Source: Thiofilum sp039797965 (GTDB lineage: Bacteria; Pseudomonadota; Gammaproteobacteria; Thiotrichales; Thiotrichaceae). Taken from it: a stretch of 26,136 bases of DNA. The notes under the pieces were generated by a model that was not told the DNA's origin, searched no databases, and saw nothing but the letters and a program-made list of their open reading frames with translations. Location of the stretch: the NCBI GenBank assembly GCA_039797965.1, contig JBDKGX010000030.1, forward strand, positions 1 to 26,136. The letters run 5' to 3'. Shown piece by piece: positions 1 to 7,572 of the stretch. The translations under genes and the position numbers were made by a program. Numbering within the stretch: the stretch's first letter is position 1; each line of letters opens with the position of its first letter.

Positions 1-364
1 CAAGGCTAAACACCAAACCCAGTAGTGATAATGCTCCGCCTAAAGGTACTAACCATACACTTTGCTCCGGACGAACAGCAAACTGTAATAGCCCTCCTAT
101 AAATAAGCCCACCCCTACTGCCAGCAAACTGCCCAACAGCAAAGTGCTCAAAACCCCTCGTTTAACGCGAGATTCAGAGGCGAAGTACTCCATCATATGC
201 CCCAAGATAAAGAGGGCTATGCCTATTCCCGCCATTATCCACGAGCGTTTATTACCCCCAAAATACTGCCCCATTGCCACGACCATTAAGCCCACCCCCG
301 CATAGCGGCACATCATGGCAATATGGACAATCGAAAAGGTTGTAGATGAATTAAGAACAGCCAT
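1..364 (-). CDS. Multi-helix membrane protein, paralogue of the cupredoxin gene's membrane domain (3' end off window)
   Basis: An open frame runs leftwards from an ATG at 364 to the window edge, about 121 codons, with no stop. The start has a GAGG ribosome site 6 nt upstream (GCGAGGTTAAGT-ATG). The protein is very hydrophobic, with about four predicted helices (residues roughly 14-33, 38-58, 67-92 and 101 onward). It aligns by eye with the membrane domain of the next gene upstream (582-1718): CRYAGVGLMVV against FKYIGISFVAG, LGHMMEYF against LIGQWIEY, and SVWLVPLGGALSLLGL against SLWVVPIGFAMTLAAL. It is therefore a tandem paralogue. Whether it also carries a His-rich linker and cupredoxin cannot be seen, because the 3' end is missing. 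Function unknown; inner-membrane location inferred. Confidence 0.8.
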   Translation of the reverse strand, partial: MAVLNSSTTFSIVHIAMMCRYAGVGLMVVAMGQYFGGNKRSWIMAGIGIALFILGHMMEYFASESRVKRGVLSTLLLGSLLAVGVGLFIGGLLQFAVRPEQSVWLVPLGGALSLLGLVFSL

Positions 365-542
365 ACTTAACCTCGCTCAGCAAACCTAAGGAAAACACAA
401 GTACTTAGAAAATATTGCGTTTTAAAATATGGTTATTGTGTGAGTGAGTTAAGAAAGAAAGAGAGCTGACTATGTATAAGCGGCTAAGCAAATCAGACTG
501 TGTAACCGAACCTATTACTGCTCTAGATTAGATAAGATAAGC

Positions 543-567
543 GTGAGTACCCATACAAAGTACTCAC
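543..567. terminator. Hairpin containing AGTACT at the end of the cupredoxin gene
   Basis: GTGAGTAC (543-550) and GTACTCAC (560-567) form a perfect 8-bp stem with a 9-nt loop, 15 nt beyond the stop codon of the minus-strand cupredoxin gene. No T-run follows on either strand, so it may be a weak or non-canonical terminator. The right arm contains an AGTACT palindrome (559-564). The rest of the 365-581 spacer shows no gene or other structure. Confidence 0.4.
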
Positions 568-581
568 ACTATAAACAAAAA

Positions 582-1718
582 TCAGGAAGGTTTTTTCACC
601 ACCACTGCGCCACGCATACCTGCCTCAAAATGCCCCGGTTGTAAACAAGCAAAGTCCACTGTTCCTGCCTTAGTAAACTGCCAAATAATTTCACCGGTTT
701 TGCCTGCTTCCAATGCCACCATATTAGGGTCATTGTGTTGCATGTTTGGAAACTTCAACATTTTTTCAGCATGCTCTTTTAAAGCTGCGGGATCGCCCAG
801 TGTGAGTTCATGCTTAATTTTACCTTTGTTTTCTACAATAAAACGTACTGTTTCATTTTCCTTGACCGAAATGTTGCTAGGTTGATAGCGCATCGTATCA
901 TCCATAGTAATGTTAATGACTCGATCTACTTTAGCTGCCTCACCTGCTTGCCTAATGGCTACAGCTTGAGAACTATGATCATGCGTACTGTGGTCATGAG
1001 CGGGAGTACTTTGGACGGTTACTGCTGTAGTTCCATGATCGTGAGTACTGTGATCATGGGCTGGCTCAACTGTAGTTGAGACCGGACTATTAACAGCGTT
1101 GGTCATAGTATTATTAGCCATAATAGGAGTGCTCGGAGCTGTTGCTGTTTCAGTACTATGATCATGTGCGGCATGATCGTGAGCGGCTGTATCAGGGTTT
1201 GCAGTACTGGCGACTGTACCATGATCGTGACCACCGTGATTATCGGCCATAGGATTTAAACTAAAATACTGATACGACCCTAAAGCAATGGCACTGACCG
1301 CTACCATTGAAATAGCCGCATAGCGTTTAACATTACCCGTTAACTTATCCTTATTAAGCCATAGTAAGGCGGCTAAGGTCATAGCAAAACCAATAGGCAC
1401 TACCCAAAGACTCCGTTGGGGAGAGTCAGGAAAATGTTGCAAACTTCCTGTAAAAAAGCCCATCCCAATCGCTAATACCGCACCCACCAGTAATGATTGC
1501 CACATCGTCTTACCTCCATTACCGGTTTGACGATATTCAATCCATTGCCCTATTAAAAACATTATCACACCCAGCCCAGCCGTAAACAGTGACCGTGATC
1601 CAGAGAAAACCCCATGACTCACCGCCCCCGCCACAAAGCTAATACCAATGTATTTAAAAATCATAGATAAATGCTGACTTGCAAAACTACTGGTCTGACT
1701 GTGTTCAGTATCTGCCAT
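582..1718 (-). CDS. Membrane-anchored, histidine-rich cupredoxin-domain protein
   Basis: 378 aa from ATG 1718, chosen because AGGAG lies 6-7 nt upstream; the longer frame to 1754 would need a TTG start without a comparable site. The N-terminal ~145 residues hold about five predicted helices, which would put the C-terminus in the periplasm. A linker of about 110 residues carries seven HDH motifs (e.g. AHDHSTHDHG), suited to binding Cu, Zn or Ni. The last ~100 residues look like a blue-copper (type 1) domain: His in KHELTLG, then Cys, His and Met in FACLQPGHFEAGM, giving the His-Cys-His-Met ligand set. Likely role: periplasmic copper binding, copper tolerance or electron transfer (inference). 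The helical domain is duplicated in the next gene downstream (1-364). The fusion of helices, HDH linker and cupredoxin is unusual. Confidence 0.85.
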   Translation of the reverse strand: MADTEHSQTSSFASQHLSMIFKYIGISFVAGAVSHGVFSGSRSLFTAGLGVIMFLIGQWIEYRQTGNGGKTMWQSLLVGAVLAIGMGFFTGSLQHFPDSPQRSLWVVPIGFAMTLAALLWLNKDKLTGNVKRYAAISMVAVSAIALGSYQYFSLNPMADNHGGHDHGTVASTANPDTAAHDHAAHDHSTETATAPSTPIMANNTMTNAVNSPVSTTVEPAHDHSTHDHGTTAVTVQSTPAHDHSTHDHSSQAVAIRQAGEAAKVDRVINITMDDTMRYQPSNISVKENETVRFIVENKGKIKHELTLGDPAALKEHAEKMLKFPNMQHNDPNMVALEAGKTGEIIWQFTKAGTVDFACLQPGHFEAGMRGAVVVKKPS

Positions 1719-1734
1719 TTTAAACTCCTGAGAG

Positions 1735-1752
1735 GATTCAAGGATTTGAATC
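1735..1752. promoter_or_regulatory. Perfect inverted repeat upstream of the cupredoxin gene
   Basis: GATTCAA-GGAT-TTGAATC is a 7-bp perfect dyad with a 4-nt spacer, 16 nt upstream of the ATG and just upstream of its ribosome site. It could be a repressor or activator operator or a 5'-UTR hairpin. It does not resemble the CueR-type copper operators I know. No promoter could be assigned in the 1755-1954 divergent spacer. Confidence 0.35.
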
Positions 1753-1954
1753 AAAAACTAGCTCGACTAAGAGCTAACCACAATCTAAGTACTTATAGTT
1801 ATAAGGCGTGGTTTTAGATTGCCTCGCTATTGTGACTTATCAAAGTACTCAGTCAATTAACCTACTAAAGTACTGCCTCTTTTCGCTACTTGACTTTCAC
1901 AGGTGTGCACTGCATAACCGTTTTATCATTTATATCCATTTTTAAGGCTACTCC

Positions 1955-3082
1955 ATGACACATATCGCCATTATTGGCGCAGGTTTTGCGGGTTTAACCG
2001 CCATTCGCACCCTGCGTAAGCTCGATAAAACCCTCGATATCACTTTAATCTCACCGAAAAAAGAGCTGCAATTTTTGCCTAGTACCATTTGGATTCCTAG
2101 TGGTCTGCGGACTCGAGAAGAGGTACTTATTCCTTTAGATAACTTTCTAAAGCGTATGAATGTACAGTTCAAAGCCGCCAAAGTCACTGGCTTAAAAGAC
2201 GGTGGACGCACGATTGAAACCGATCAGGGTACTGTGACTAGTGATGGTGTCATTATTGCCTCAGGCGGGCAATTTATTAAAAAGCTCCCCGGTATTGAGC
2301 ACGCCATTACCCCTTGTGAAGGCGTTGATGCCGCCGAAAAAATTCGGGATCGTTTGAAAGACATGATGGGCGGCACGATTGCTATTGGATTTGCAGGTAA
2401 TCCCAATGAGCCTACTGCTATGCGGGGTGGGCCTATGTTTGAGTACTTATTTGGCATTGATACTTTACTACGTAAACAAAATCGCCGTGATGCTTTTAAA
2501 CTGGTGTTTTTTAGTCCTGCCGAAAAGCCCGGTAATCGTTTGGGCGAAAAAGCAGTAGAACACTTATTTAAGGAAATGGAGAAACGCGGGATTGAGCGCC
2601 ATTTAGGGCACAAAATGAAAGGCTTTGAAGCTAATAAAGTCAAAACCGAAGGCGGCGAGTTTGAAGCGAATTTGATTTTATTTATGCCCGGCATGACGGG
2701 TAATTCGTGGTTTGATAATAGTGAACTACCCCGTTCTGCGGGTGGGTTAGTTCAAGCAGATCAGCATTGCAAAGTGGCAGGTTTTGATAAGGTTTATGTG
2801 GCAGGCGATTCGGGCAGTTTTCCGGGGCCTGATTGGATGCCTAAGCAAGCCCACATGGCGGATTTACAAGCCGAAGCCGCTGCTAAAAATTTAGTAGCTG
2901 AGATTAAAGGGCAACCCACTAATCACACCTTTAAAATCGAATTAATTTGTATTGTGGACTCTAGTGATAAAGGTATGTTTATTAGACGTACTGAATCAGG
3001 TAGTACTTTGTTGCCTAATCTCAAACTCTTTCACTGGGCAAAACGTGGCTTTGAGAAAATGTATTTACAAAAATATCGTTAA
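1955..3082 (+). CDS. FAD-dependent oxidoreductase, sulfide:quinone oxidoreductase-like
   Basis: 375 aa. The N-terminal Rossmann motif GAGFAG (8-13) binds FAD; VYVAGD (280-285) is the second FAD-contact motif typical of the disulfide-reductase fold. Overall layout fits the SQR/flavocytochrome c flavoprotein group: a Cys after the first FAD region (C121, in TPCEGVDA), a tail Cys in a CxxDxxxxG context (C332), and a C-terminal stretch rich in aromatic and basic residues that could be an amphipathic membrane anchor. The middle redox Cys of bona fide SQRs (in a CFGPAYE-like motif) is absent: the matching segment is MRGGPMFEYLF. It may therefore be an SQR-like enzyme with altered sulfur chemistry or another NAD(P)H/quinone reductase. 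No signal peptide. Followed by a strong terminator, so probably monocistronic; divergent from the cupredoxin gene. Confidence 0.8.
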   Translation: MTHIAIIGAGFAGLTAIRTLRKLDKTLDITLISPKKELQFLPSTIWIPSGLRTREEVLIPLDNFLKRMNVQFKAAKVTGLKDGGRTIETDQGTVTSDGVIIASGGQFIKKLPGIEHAITPCEGVDAAEKIRDRLKDMMGGTIAIGFAGNPNEPTAMRGGPMFEYLFGIDTLLRKQNRRDAFKLVFFSPAEKPGNRLGEKAVEHLFKEMEKRGIERHLGHKMKGFEANKVKTEGGEFEANLILFMPGMTGNSWFDNSELPRSAGGLVQADQHCKVAGFDKVYVAGDSGSFPGPDWMPKQAHMADLQAEAAAKNLVAEIKGQPTNHTFKIELICIVDSSDKGMFIRRTESGSTLLPNLKLFHWAKRGFEKMYLQKYR

Positions 3083-3090
3083 GTACTGTG

Positions 3091-3126
3091 AGGCAATGTT
3101 ATTTTAATGGCATTGCCTAATTTTTT
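3091..3126 (+). terminator. Rho-independent terminator of the SQR-like gene
   Basis: AGGCAATG (3091-3098) pairs with CATTGCCT (3111-3118), followed by AA and six Ts (3121-3126). It lies immediately after the stop at 3082 and 5' of the next ribosome site. Confidence 0.85.
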
Positions 3127-3138
3127 GGAGGAGCACCG

Positions 3139-3546
3139 ATGCTCAGCACTCAACAAATCAACACCTTCTTAGCCAATGAGTTTCCACAATGCCCTGCCAC
3201 TGTGGAAAAAATCGGTAATCGTAGTAGTACGGTGCGCTACAAAGTCGATTTTTCCTCATTGCGTCCGGGCGGAACGGTGTCGGGGCCTGTGATGATGTTG
3301 TTGGCAGACGTAGCGCTGTATGTCGCTATTTTGGGCGAAATTGGTTTAGTGCCCTTAGCAGTCACCACTAATCTTAATATTAATTTTTTACTTAAACCTA
3401 AAGCTGATAAGGATTTGATAGGCGTGTGTACTTTACTCAAGTTAGGCAAAGTACTGGCGGTGGGTGAGGTCAGTATTTATTCCGAAGGGGATGATGAACC
3501 TGTCGCCCATGCAGTGGGTACCTACTCGATTCCCGCCAAGCAATAA
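3139..3546 (+). CDS. PaaI-type hotdog-fold thioesterase
   Basis: 135 aa, ATG preceded by GGAGGA 7 nt upstream. The central segment PGGTVSGPVMMLLADVALY (43-61) is the helix of a hotdog fold, with the acidic residue of the PaaI group (D57), followed by the strand TTNLNINFLLKP (76-87) usual in this family. Predicted to hydrolyse an acyl-CoA thioester in the cytoplasm; substrate unknown. The HGG motif of classic PaaI is replaced by SGP, a variant I recognise in a proteobacterial subgroup. The gene sits between an SQR-like enzyme and a lactate/glycolate-type dehydrogenase but is separated from the former by a terminator. Confidence 0.8.
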   Translation: MLSTQQINTFLANEFPQCPATVEKIGNRSSTVRYKVDFSSLRPGGTVSGPVMMLLADVALYVAILGEIGLVPLAVTTNLNINFLLKPKADKDLIGVCTLLKLGKVLAVGEVSIYSEGDDEPVAHAVGTYSIPAKQ

Positions 3547-3599
3547 AAGCTTAATTGCAGTACTCTAGTGTTAATTGAATTGATCTTGGATGGCAACAC

Positions 3600-4979
3600 A
3601 TGACCTCACCTCACTATGCTGCTATTGAAGCGTTTGCTCAGTATTTTGGCGTACATTTCACTACGAATTTAACCACTCGCCAACAACATGCTCATACACA
3701 AACATGGTTGACTAATCAGCCCGCTGAGGGCGTATTGTTTGCCCAAAATAAACAAATGCTGATAGATGCGGTAAAAATCGCGGCGCAATATAAATGCCCC
3801 ATTATTCCGTTTGGTATTGGCTCTTCATTAGAGGGACATGTTAACGCCCCACAAGGTGGCGTGTGTATTGATCTGTCCAATATGAATCAAGTACTAGATA
3901 TCTACGCAGAGGATTTAGCAGTCACGGTACAACCCGGCGTTACACGTGAAGCCTTGAATCAAGCCTTGCGTCATACTGGCTTATTTTTCCCTATTGATCC
4001 GGGTGCTAATGCCACGTTAGGCGGCATGACTTCAACCCGCGCTTCTGGGACAAATGCAGTACGCTATGGCACGATGAAAGATGTGATTTTAAATTTAGAA
4101 GTCATTACCGCATCGGGTGAAGTGATTAAAACTGCCAGTCGTGCTAAAAAAAGTGCTGCTGGTTATGACCTGACTCGTTTATTTATTGGCGCTGAGGGCA
4201 CGTTAGGACTGATCAGTGAATTGACTGTCAAAGTCTTTGGGCGACCTGAAGTGGTTGCAGGGGGAGTGTGTGCATTTCCAACGGTCAATGATGCCTGTCT
4301 TGCGGTCATTCAGACCATTCAATACGGTATTCCCATCGCCCGCATTGAGTTATTGGATGAGTTGCAGGTTAAAGCCTGCAATCATTACTCCAAACTCCAT
4401 ATGCCGGAATTACCCACCCTCTTTGTAGAGTTTCATGGGAGTACTTTGAGTGTACCGGAACAGGCTGAAACCTTTGCCACAATAGCAAAAGAATATGGTG
4501 CTAATACGTTCACATGGACTAGTGATGATTCACAATTAGCTCAACTGTGGAAAGCCCGCCATCAAGCTTATTTTGCCGTACAATCACTGCGCCCCGATTG
4601 TAAACCGTGTGCTACAGATGCCTGTGTACCGATTTCACGCTTAGCTGATTGTGTAGCTGAGACCCGTGCGGATATTGAAGCTTCTGACTTAATTGCCCCG
4701 ATTGTTGGGCATGTGGGGGATGGGAATTTTCATGTATCACTGTTAATTGATGTAAAAAATCCCGCCGAAATTGCAAAAGCAGAAGCCTTTATGGCACGTT
4801 TGAGTGAACGCGCTATTCGTATGGGTGGAACTTGCACCGGTGAGCATGGGATTGGGCAGGGCAAACAAAAGTACTTAAGTGCTGAGCTAGGTGATCAGAC
4901 CGTCGAAGTCATGCGAATGATTAAACACGCACTTGATCCACATAATATTATGAATCCCGGAAAGATTTTTGCTTGGTAA
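3600..4979 (+). CDS. FAD-linked oxidase, D-lactate dehydrogenase (cytochrome)/GlcD type
   Basis: 459 aa. Residues ~40-215 are a PCMH-type FAD domain: PFGIGSSLEGHV (70-81), DPGANATLGGM (133-143) and GAEGTLGLISELTV. Residues ~220-459 are the FAD-oxidase C-terminal domain with GHVGDGNFHV and the hallmark CTGEHGIGQGKQKYL near the end, plus the terminal NPGKIF. The family oxidises D-2-hydroxy acids (D-lactate, glycolate) and passes electrons to the respiratory chain. Length and the lack of an Fe-S partner gene alongside favour a single-subunit D-lactate dehydrogenase over the GlcDEF complex, but substrate is not settled by sequence. Start ATG 3600 has only a weak GGATGG upstream. It may share a transcript with the thioesterase 53 bp before it. 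Confidence 0.88.
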   Translation: MTSPHYAAIEAFAQYFGVHFTTNLTTRQQHAHTQTWLTNQPAEGVLFAQNKQMLIDAVKIAAQYKCPIIPFGIGSSLEGHVNAPQGGVCIDLSNMNQVLDIYAEDLAVTVQPGVTREALNQALRHTGLFFPIDPGANATLGGMTSTRASGTNAVRYGTMKDVILNLEVITASGEVIKTASRAKKSAAGYDLTRLFIGAEGTLGLISELTVKVFGRPEVVAGGVCAFPTVNDACLAVIQTIQYGIPIARIELLDELQVKACNHYSKLHMPELPTLFVEFHGSTLSVPEQAETFATIAKEYGANTFTWTSDDSQLAQLWKARHQAYFAVQSLRPDCKPCATDACVPISRLADCVAETRADIEASDLIAPIVGHVGDGNFHVSLLIDVKNPAEIAKAEAFMARLSERAIRMGGTCTGEHGIGQGKQKYLSAELGDQTVEVMRMIKHALDPHNIMNPGKIFAW

Positions 4980-4993
4980 TCGTCATCATTTGC

Positions 4994-5020
4994 CCCCTTA
5001 CCTACTTGCGAGGTAAAGGG
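4994..5020. terminator. Hairpin between convergent FAD oxidase and moaB genes
   Basis: CCCCTTACCT (4994-5003) pairs with AGGTAAAGGG (5011-5020) with one mismatch around a 7-nt loop, in the 62-bp gap between two converging genes. It is probably a two-way terminator, although T-runs are poor. A competing stem exists: ACTTGCGA (5004-5011) with TCGCAAAGT (5021-5029). Confidence 0.5.
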
Positions 5021-5041
5021 TCGCAAAGTAAAAGCCTAGTT

Positions 5042-5572
5042 TCAAACCTCTAAGAACCGTGGCATTAGTTCAACTAAATTACACGGTTTATGGCGACTAT
5101 CTAGTTGATGAATAATAATATTATCCCAACCATCCTTACACGCCCCTGGTGAACCGGGCAAACTAAAGAGTACCGTCCCATTGGCTAACCCAGCTATAGC
5201 ACGAGATTGTAAGCTAGAGGTTTTAATCAGACTGTATGAAACCTGCCGGAATAACTCACCAAACCCCTCAATTTCTTTATCGTAAAGTACTTTAATCGCT
5301 TCTGGTGTCACATCACGCCCCGTTAAACCCGTGCCTCCGGTGGTAATGACTGCATGAATATCGGGATTCACAATCCATTGCGACACAATGGCTCGAATAG
5401 CATAAAGATTATCAGGAGCAATCTGCTTAGCCGCGACCTTGTGCCCTGCTGCATTAATACGCTCACACAGTACTTTGCCGGAGGTGTCATTGTCTTCAGT
5501 ACGAGTATCAGAGACCGTCAAAACAGCAATATTGATAGGTTTAAAGACAGTATTATCAAGGGTATGAGACAT
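5042..5572 (-). CDS. moaB: Molybdenum cofactor biosynthesis protein B
   Basis: 176 aa from ATG 5572, which has GGAG 6 nt upstream; the frame extends four codons further to a TTG, which is less likely. Family hallmarks of the MogA/MoaB fold are present: AVLTVSDTRTEDNDTSG near the N-terminus, the TTGGTGLTGRDVTPEA molybdopterin-binding loop, and LPGSPGACKDGWDNII near the C-terminus. The family adenylylates molybdopterin before Mo/W insertion, or has a related role. MoaB rather than MogA is chosen from the length and the C-terminal LPGSPGAC..GW signature. No other moa genes are in the window. The spacer between the Shine-Dalgarno and the ATG is made from an AGTACT palindrome. Confidence 0.9.
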   Translation of the reverse strand: MSHTLDNTVFKPINIAVLTVSDTRTEDNDTSGKVLCERINAAGHKVAAKQIAPDNLYAIRAIVSQWIVNPDIHAVITTGGTGLTGRDVTPEAIKVLYDKEIEGFGELFRQVSYSLIKTSSLQSRAIAGLANGTVLFSLPGSPGACKDGWDNIIIHQLDSRHKPCNLVELMPRFLEV

Positions 5573-5679
5573 GAAGTACTCCAATTATTGGTCTTAATAA
5601 TCAGATCATGTCATGGATAAATAGCGTCTGCCAAGAAAGTCTAAAGGCTAGCAGACGTAAACGAGGAATGAAGGCGCGG

Positions 5680-5723
5680 AAAAAAAGAAATAGGGGTAAC
5701 AGCAACCACTACACCGTTACCCC
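5680..5723 (-). terminator. Terminator-like hairpin downstream of the lysine-rich protein gene
   Basis: On the minus strand GGGGTAAC and GTTACCCC (5716-5723 and 5693-5700) form an 8-bp stem with a 15-nt loop, followed by TATTTCTTTTTTT. It lies about 110 nt past the stop of the 5834-6145 gene. A second dyad, CGTCTGC (5625-5631) with GCAGACG (5651-5657), lies further on. Otherwise the 5573-5833 spacer shows nothing coding. Confidence 0.55.
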
Positions 5724-5833
5724 ATAGCCTCATCCTTGACGCCAAAAAACTATCCATAAGCGGAAATAAGGCAAAACTAAGAACTCAATTAAAAATTAGA
5801 CATTACTAATAAGATCAAGGCGCGAATTTATCA

Positions 5834-6145
5834 TTACTTAACTGATGCTTTAACCGGTGGTGTAACTTTCTTAACTACCGTTTTTTTCATCACTTTTTTA
5901 GACGTTTTTTTACCCGTTTTGGTTACTTTTTTAGATGATTTTTTAGGCGATTTTTTAACGACTTTAGCGGTTTTTGTAGCAGTTTTTGGAGGCGTTGCAG
6001 CAGGTGTAGCGGCTGTCGTAGCAGGTGCAACAATAGCGGCTGGTGTACTGGTGGTAGTCGTAGTCACTTTCACATCTTCAGCGTGAGCGACTCCAAACCC
6101 TATGGTAGTTGCTAAAGCAACTGCTAAAACAAGCTTAGACTTCAT
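5834..6145 (-). CDS. Small secreted Thr/Ala/Lys-rich protein, Asr-like composition
   Basis: 103 aa. A clear signal peptide (about residues 1-22, cleavage after GVAHA) is followed by a Thr/Ala/Pro stretch (about 27-60) and a strongly basic tail full of KK pairs (about 61-98). Low complexity throughout, no catalytic motif. The plan of signal peptide, Ala/Thr/Pro region and Lys-rich tail resembles the enterobacterial acid-shock protein Asr, but composition alone does not prove homology. The ATG at 6145 has AGAGG 9 nt upstream. It lies 110 bp downstream of a histidine kinase gene on the same strand and could be a target or passenger of that system (inference). AGTACT is absent from it. Confidence 0.7.
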   Translation of the reverse strand: MKSKLVLAVALATTIGFGVAHAEDVKVTTTTTSTPAAIVAPATTAATPAATPPKTATKTAKVVKKSPKKSSKKVTKTGKKTSKKVMKKTVVKKVTPPVKASVK

Positions 6146-6255
6146 TATCCAGACCTCTTGTGAGACGAAACAAATTAAGTTGTGTCTCTACACAACCTAG
6201 GTCACAGACTAACAAGTACAAAATTAAAAATGACTTAAAAGCAATACAATCAAAG

Positions 6256-7572
6256 CTAACCTAGAACGGGTAGCAATTGCGGGAATTGAACCGTGACACG
6301 TAAGCCCTGCCCTGAAGGTGGAGTACTTAAGGCAATCGTTAAATCTAATTGTTTTACAATATTATGTACAATCGCCAAACCTAATCCGGAGCCTGACTCC
6401 TGATGATTACTCGCTCGATAAAAGCGCTCAAAGACTTGTGATTTTTCCGCTTCTGGTATTCCAATACCGTTATCCTCCACCCATAAATTAATATGTAGTG
6501 GACTATTTTCTAACCCTATTTTTACTTCGCCTCCTGTAGGTGTATATTTCAAGGCATTATCTAGTAAATTTTTAATTAAAATTTCTAAGCCGGACTCATT
6601 AGCCAATACTGTAATATTTTGAGCGGGACTAATCGTTATCAGCGTTAGCCCTTTATTATGGGCTAGTACTTGATATTCGTGTACGAGTGCTTTAATTAAT
6701 GGATTAAGCTGCACCCATTCTTTTTCAATCGTAGGAACATCGTGACGCGCTAATGTTAATAGTTGCTCCACTAAATAAATGGCTCGATCAATCCTATTGC
6801 GTAATTTTTGAATTGCTTGTAAACGCTGTAAGTCGGTTTTGGCTCGCTCGGCTAATTGAATTTGAATTTTTAAAGCCGCTAATGGAGAGCGTAGCTCATG
6901 TGAGGCATCCGCTATAAAATGATGCTGTAATTGCAAGGTATGATCGAGTTGTCCCAATAAATTATTTAAAGCAGAAATAATGGGGACTAATTCACGAGGT
7001 TGACCTTGTGCTGAGATCGGCGCTAGATCAGTAGGGCTACGCTTTTCTATTGCTAAGGTGAGTTGAGTGACAGGTTTAAAATTGCGTTTCACAATCCAGC
7101 CTGTCAGTAATAACATTAAAGGAATCAAGACTAAAAAAGGCAGTAAGGAACGCTGAGCTAAATTACTAGCCAGTAAATCGCGCTTACTGTCAGGTTGTGC
7201 TACCTGAATATCGTGCCCCCGCCGCGAAGTACTATAGATTCTCCAATGTGAACCAAAAGCCTCAATATTTTGAAAGCCGATTGTTTTATAGCGCGGCATA
7301 ATAAAGTCAGCATTAGAATAATAAATTAAATCGCCGTCAGGATTCCAAACCTGCATGAAAATATCTTCACTTAATAAATCTTTTCTGGAGTACTCCGCTT
7401 CTTCATACAAATGAAAGGGGGTAAACATAACGGCTTGCTGTAGATAATAATCAAATACTTTATTAGCTTCTTGATGTGCTACAGCATAAATCCCCCCAAT
7501 CGCCAAACTAGTAGCAATCAGTAATACAACACTCAAACTAATGATTAATTGCCACTGGATACTTTTTTTCAT
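6256..7572 (-). CDS. Sensor histidine kinase (QseC/PmrB-like)
   Basis: 438 aa, complete. TM1 is about residues 8-30, followed by a periplasmic sensor of about 112 residues containing FMQVWNPDGDLIYYS (seen in QseC-type sensors), then TM2 at about 144-162. H-box: ADASHELRSPLAAL with phosphorylated H225. N-box: IKNLLDNALKYTP (N335, N339). G1: DNGIGIP; F-box: FERFYRAS; G2: GSGLGLAIV. All catalytic elements are intact. Its start overlaps the response regulator stop by 4 nt (ATGA), so the two are translationally coupled. The stimulus is unknown; linkage to corA hints at Mg2+ or envelope stress. Confidence 0.93.
   Translation of the reverse strand: MKKSIQWQLIISLSVVLLIATSLAIGGIYAVAHQEANKVFDYYLQQAVMFTPFHLYEEAEYSRKDLLSEDIFMQVWNPDGDLIYYSNADFIMPRYKTIGFQNIEAFGSHWRIYSTSRRGHDIQVAQPDSKRDLLASNLAQRSLLPFLVLIPLMLLLTGWIVKRNFKPVTQLTLAIEKRSPTDLAPISAQGQPRELVPIISALNNLLGQLDHTLQLQHHFIADASHELRSPLAALKIQIQLAERAKTDLQRLQAIQKLRNRIDRAIYLVEQLLTLARHDVPTIEKEWVQLNPLIKALVHEYQVLAHNKGLTLITISPAQNITVLANESGLEILIKNLLDNALKYTPTGGEVKIGLENSPLHINLWVEDNGIGIPEAEKSQVFERFYRASNHQESGSGLGLAIVHNIVKQLDLTIALSTPPSGQGLRVTVQFPQLLPVLG

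Noticed and set aside
700..1079. Plus-strand open frames opposite the cupredoxin gene
   Set aside because: They lie wholly antisense to a well-supported gene, lack ribosome sites and show no protein-family features.
970..1240. Short repeats in the cupredoxin gene as a CRISPR or minisatellite
   Set aside because: The repeated CATGATC/GATCATG units are HDH codons in frame, not a regular spacer-repeat array.
2224..2694. 156-codon minus-strand frame inside the SQR-like gene
   Set aside because: Antisense shadow of a gene with clear FAD motifs; its composition is typical of reversed coding sequence.
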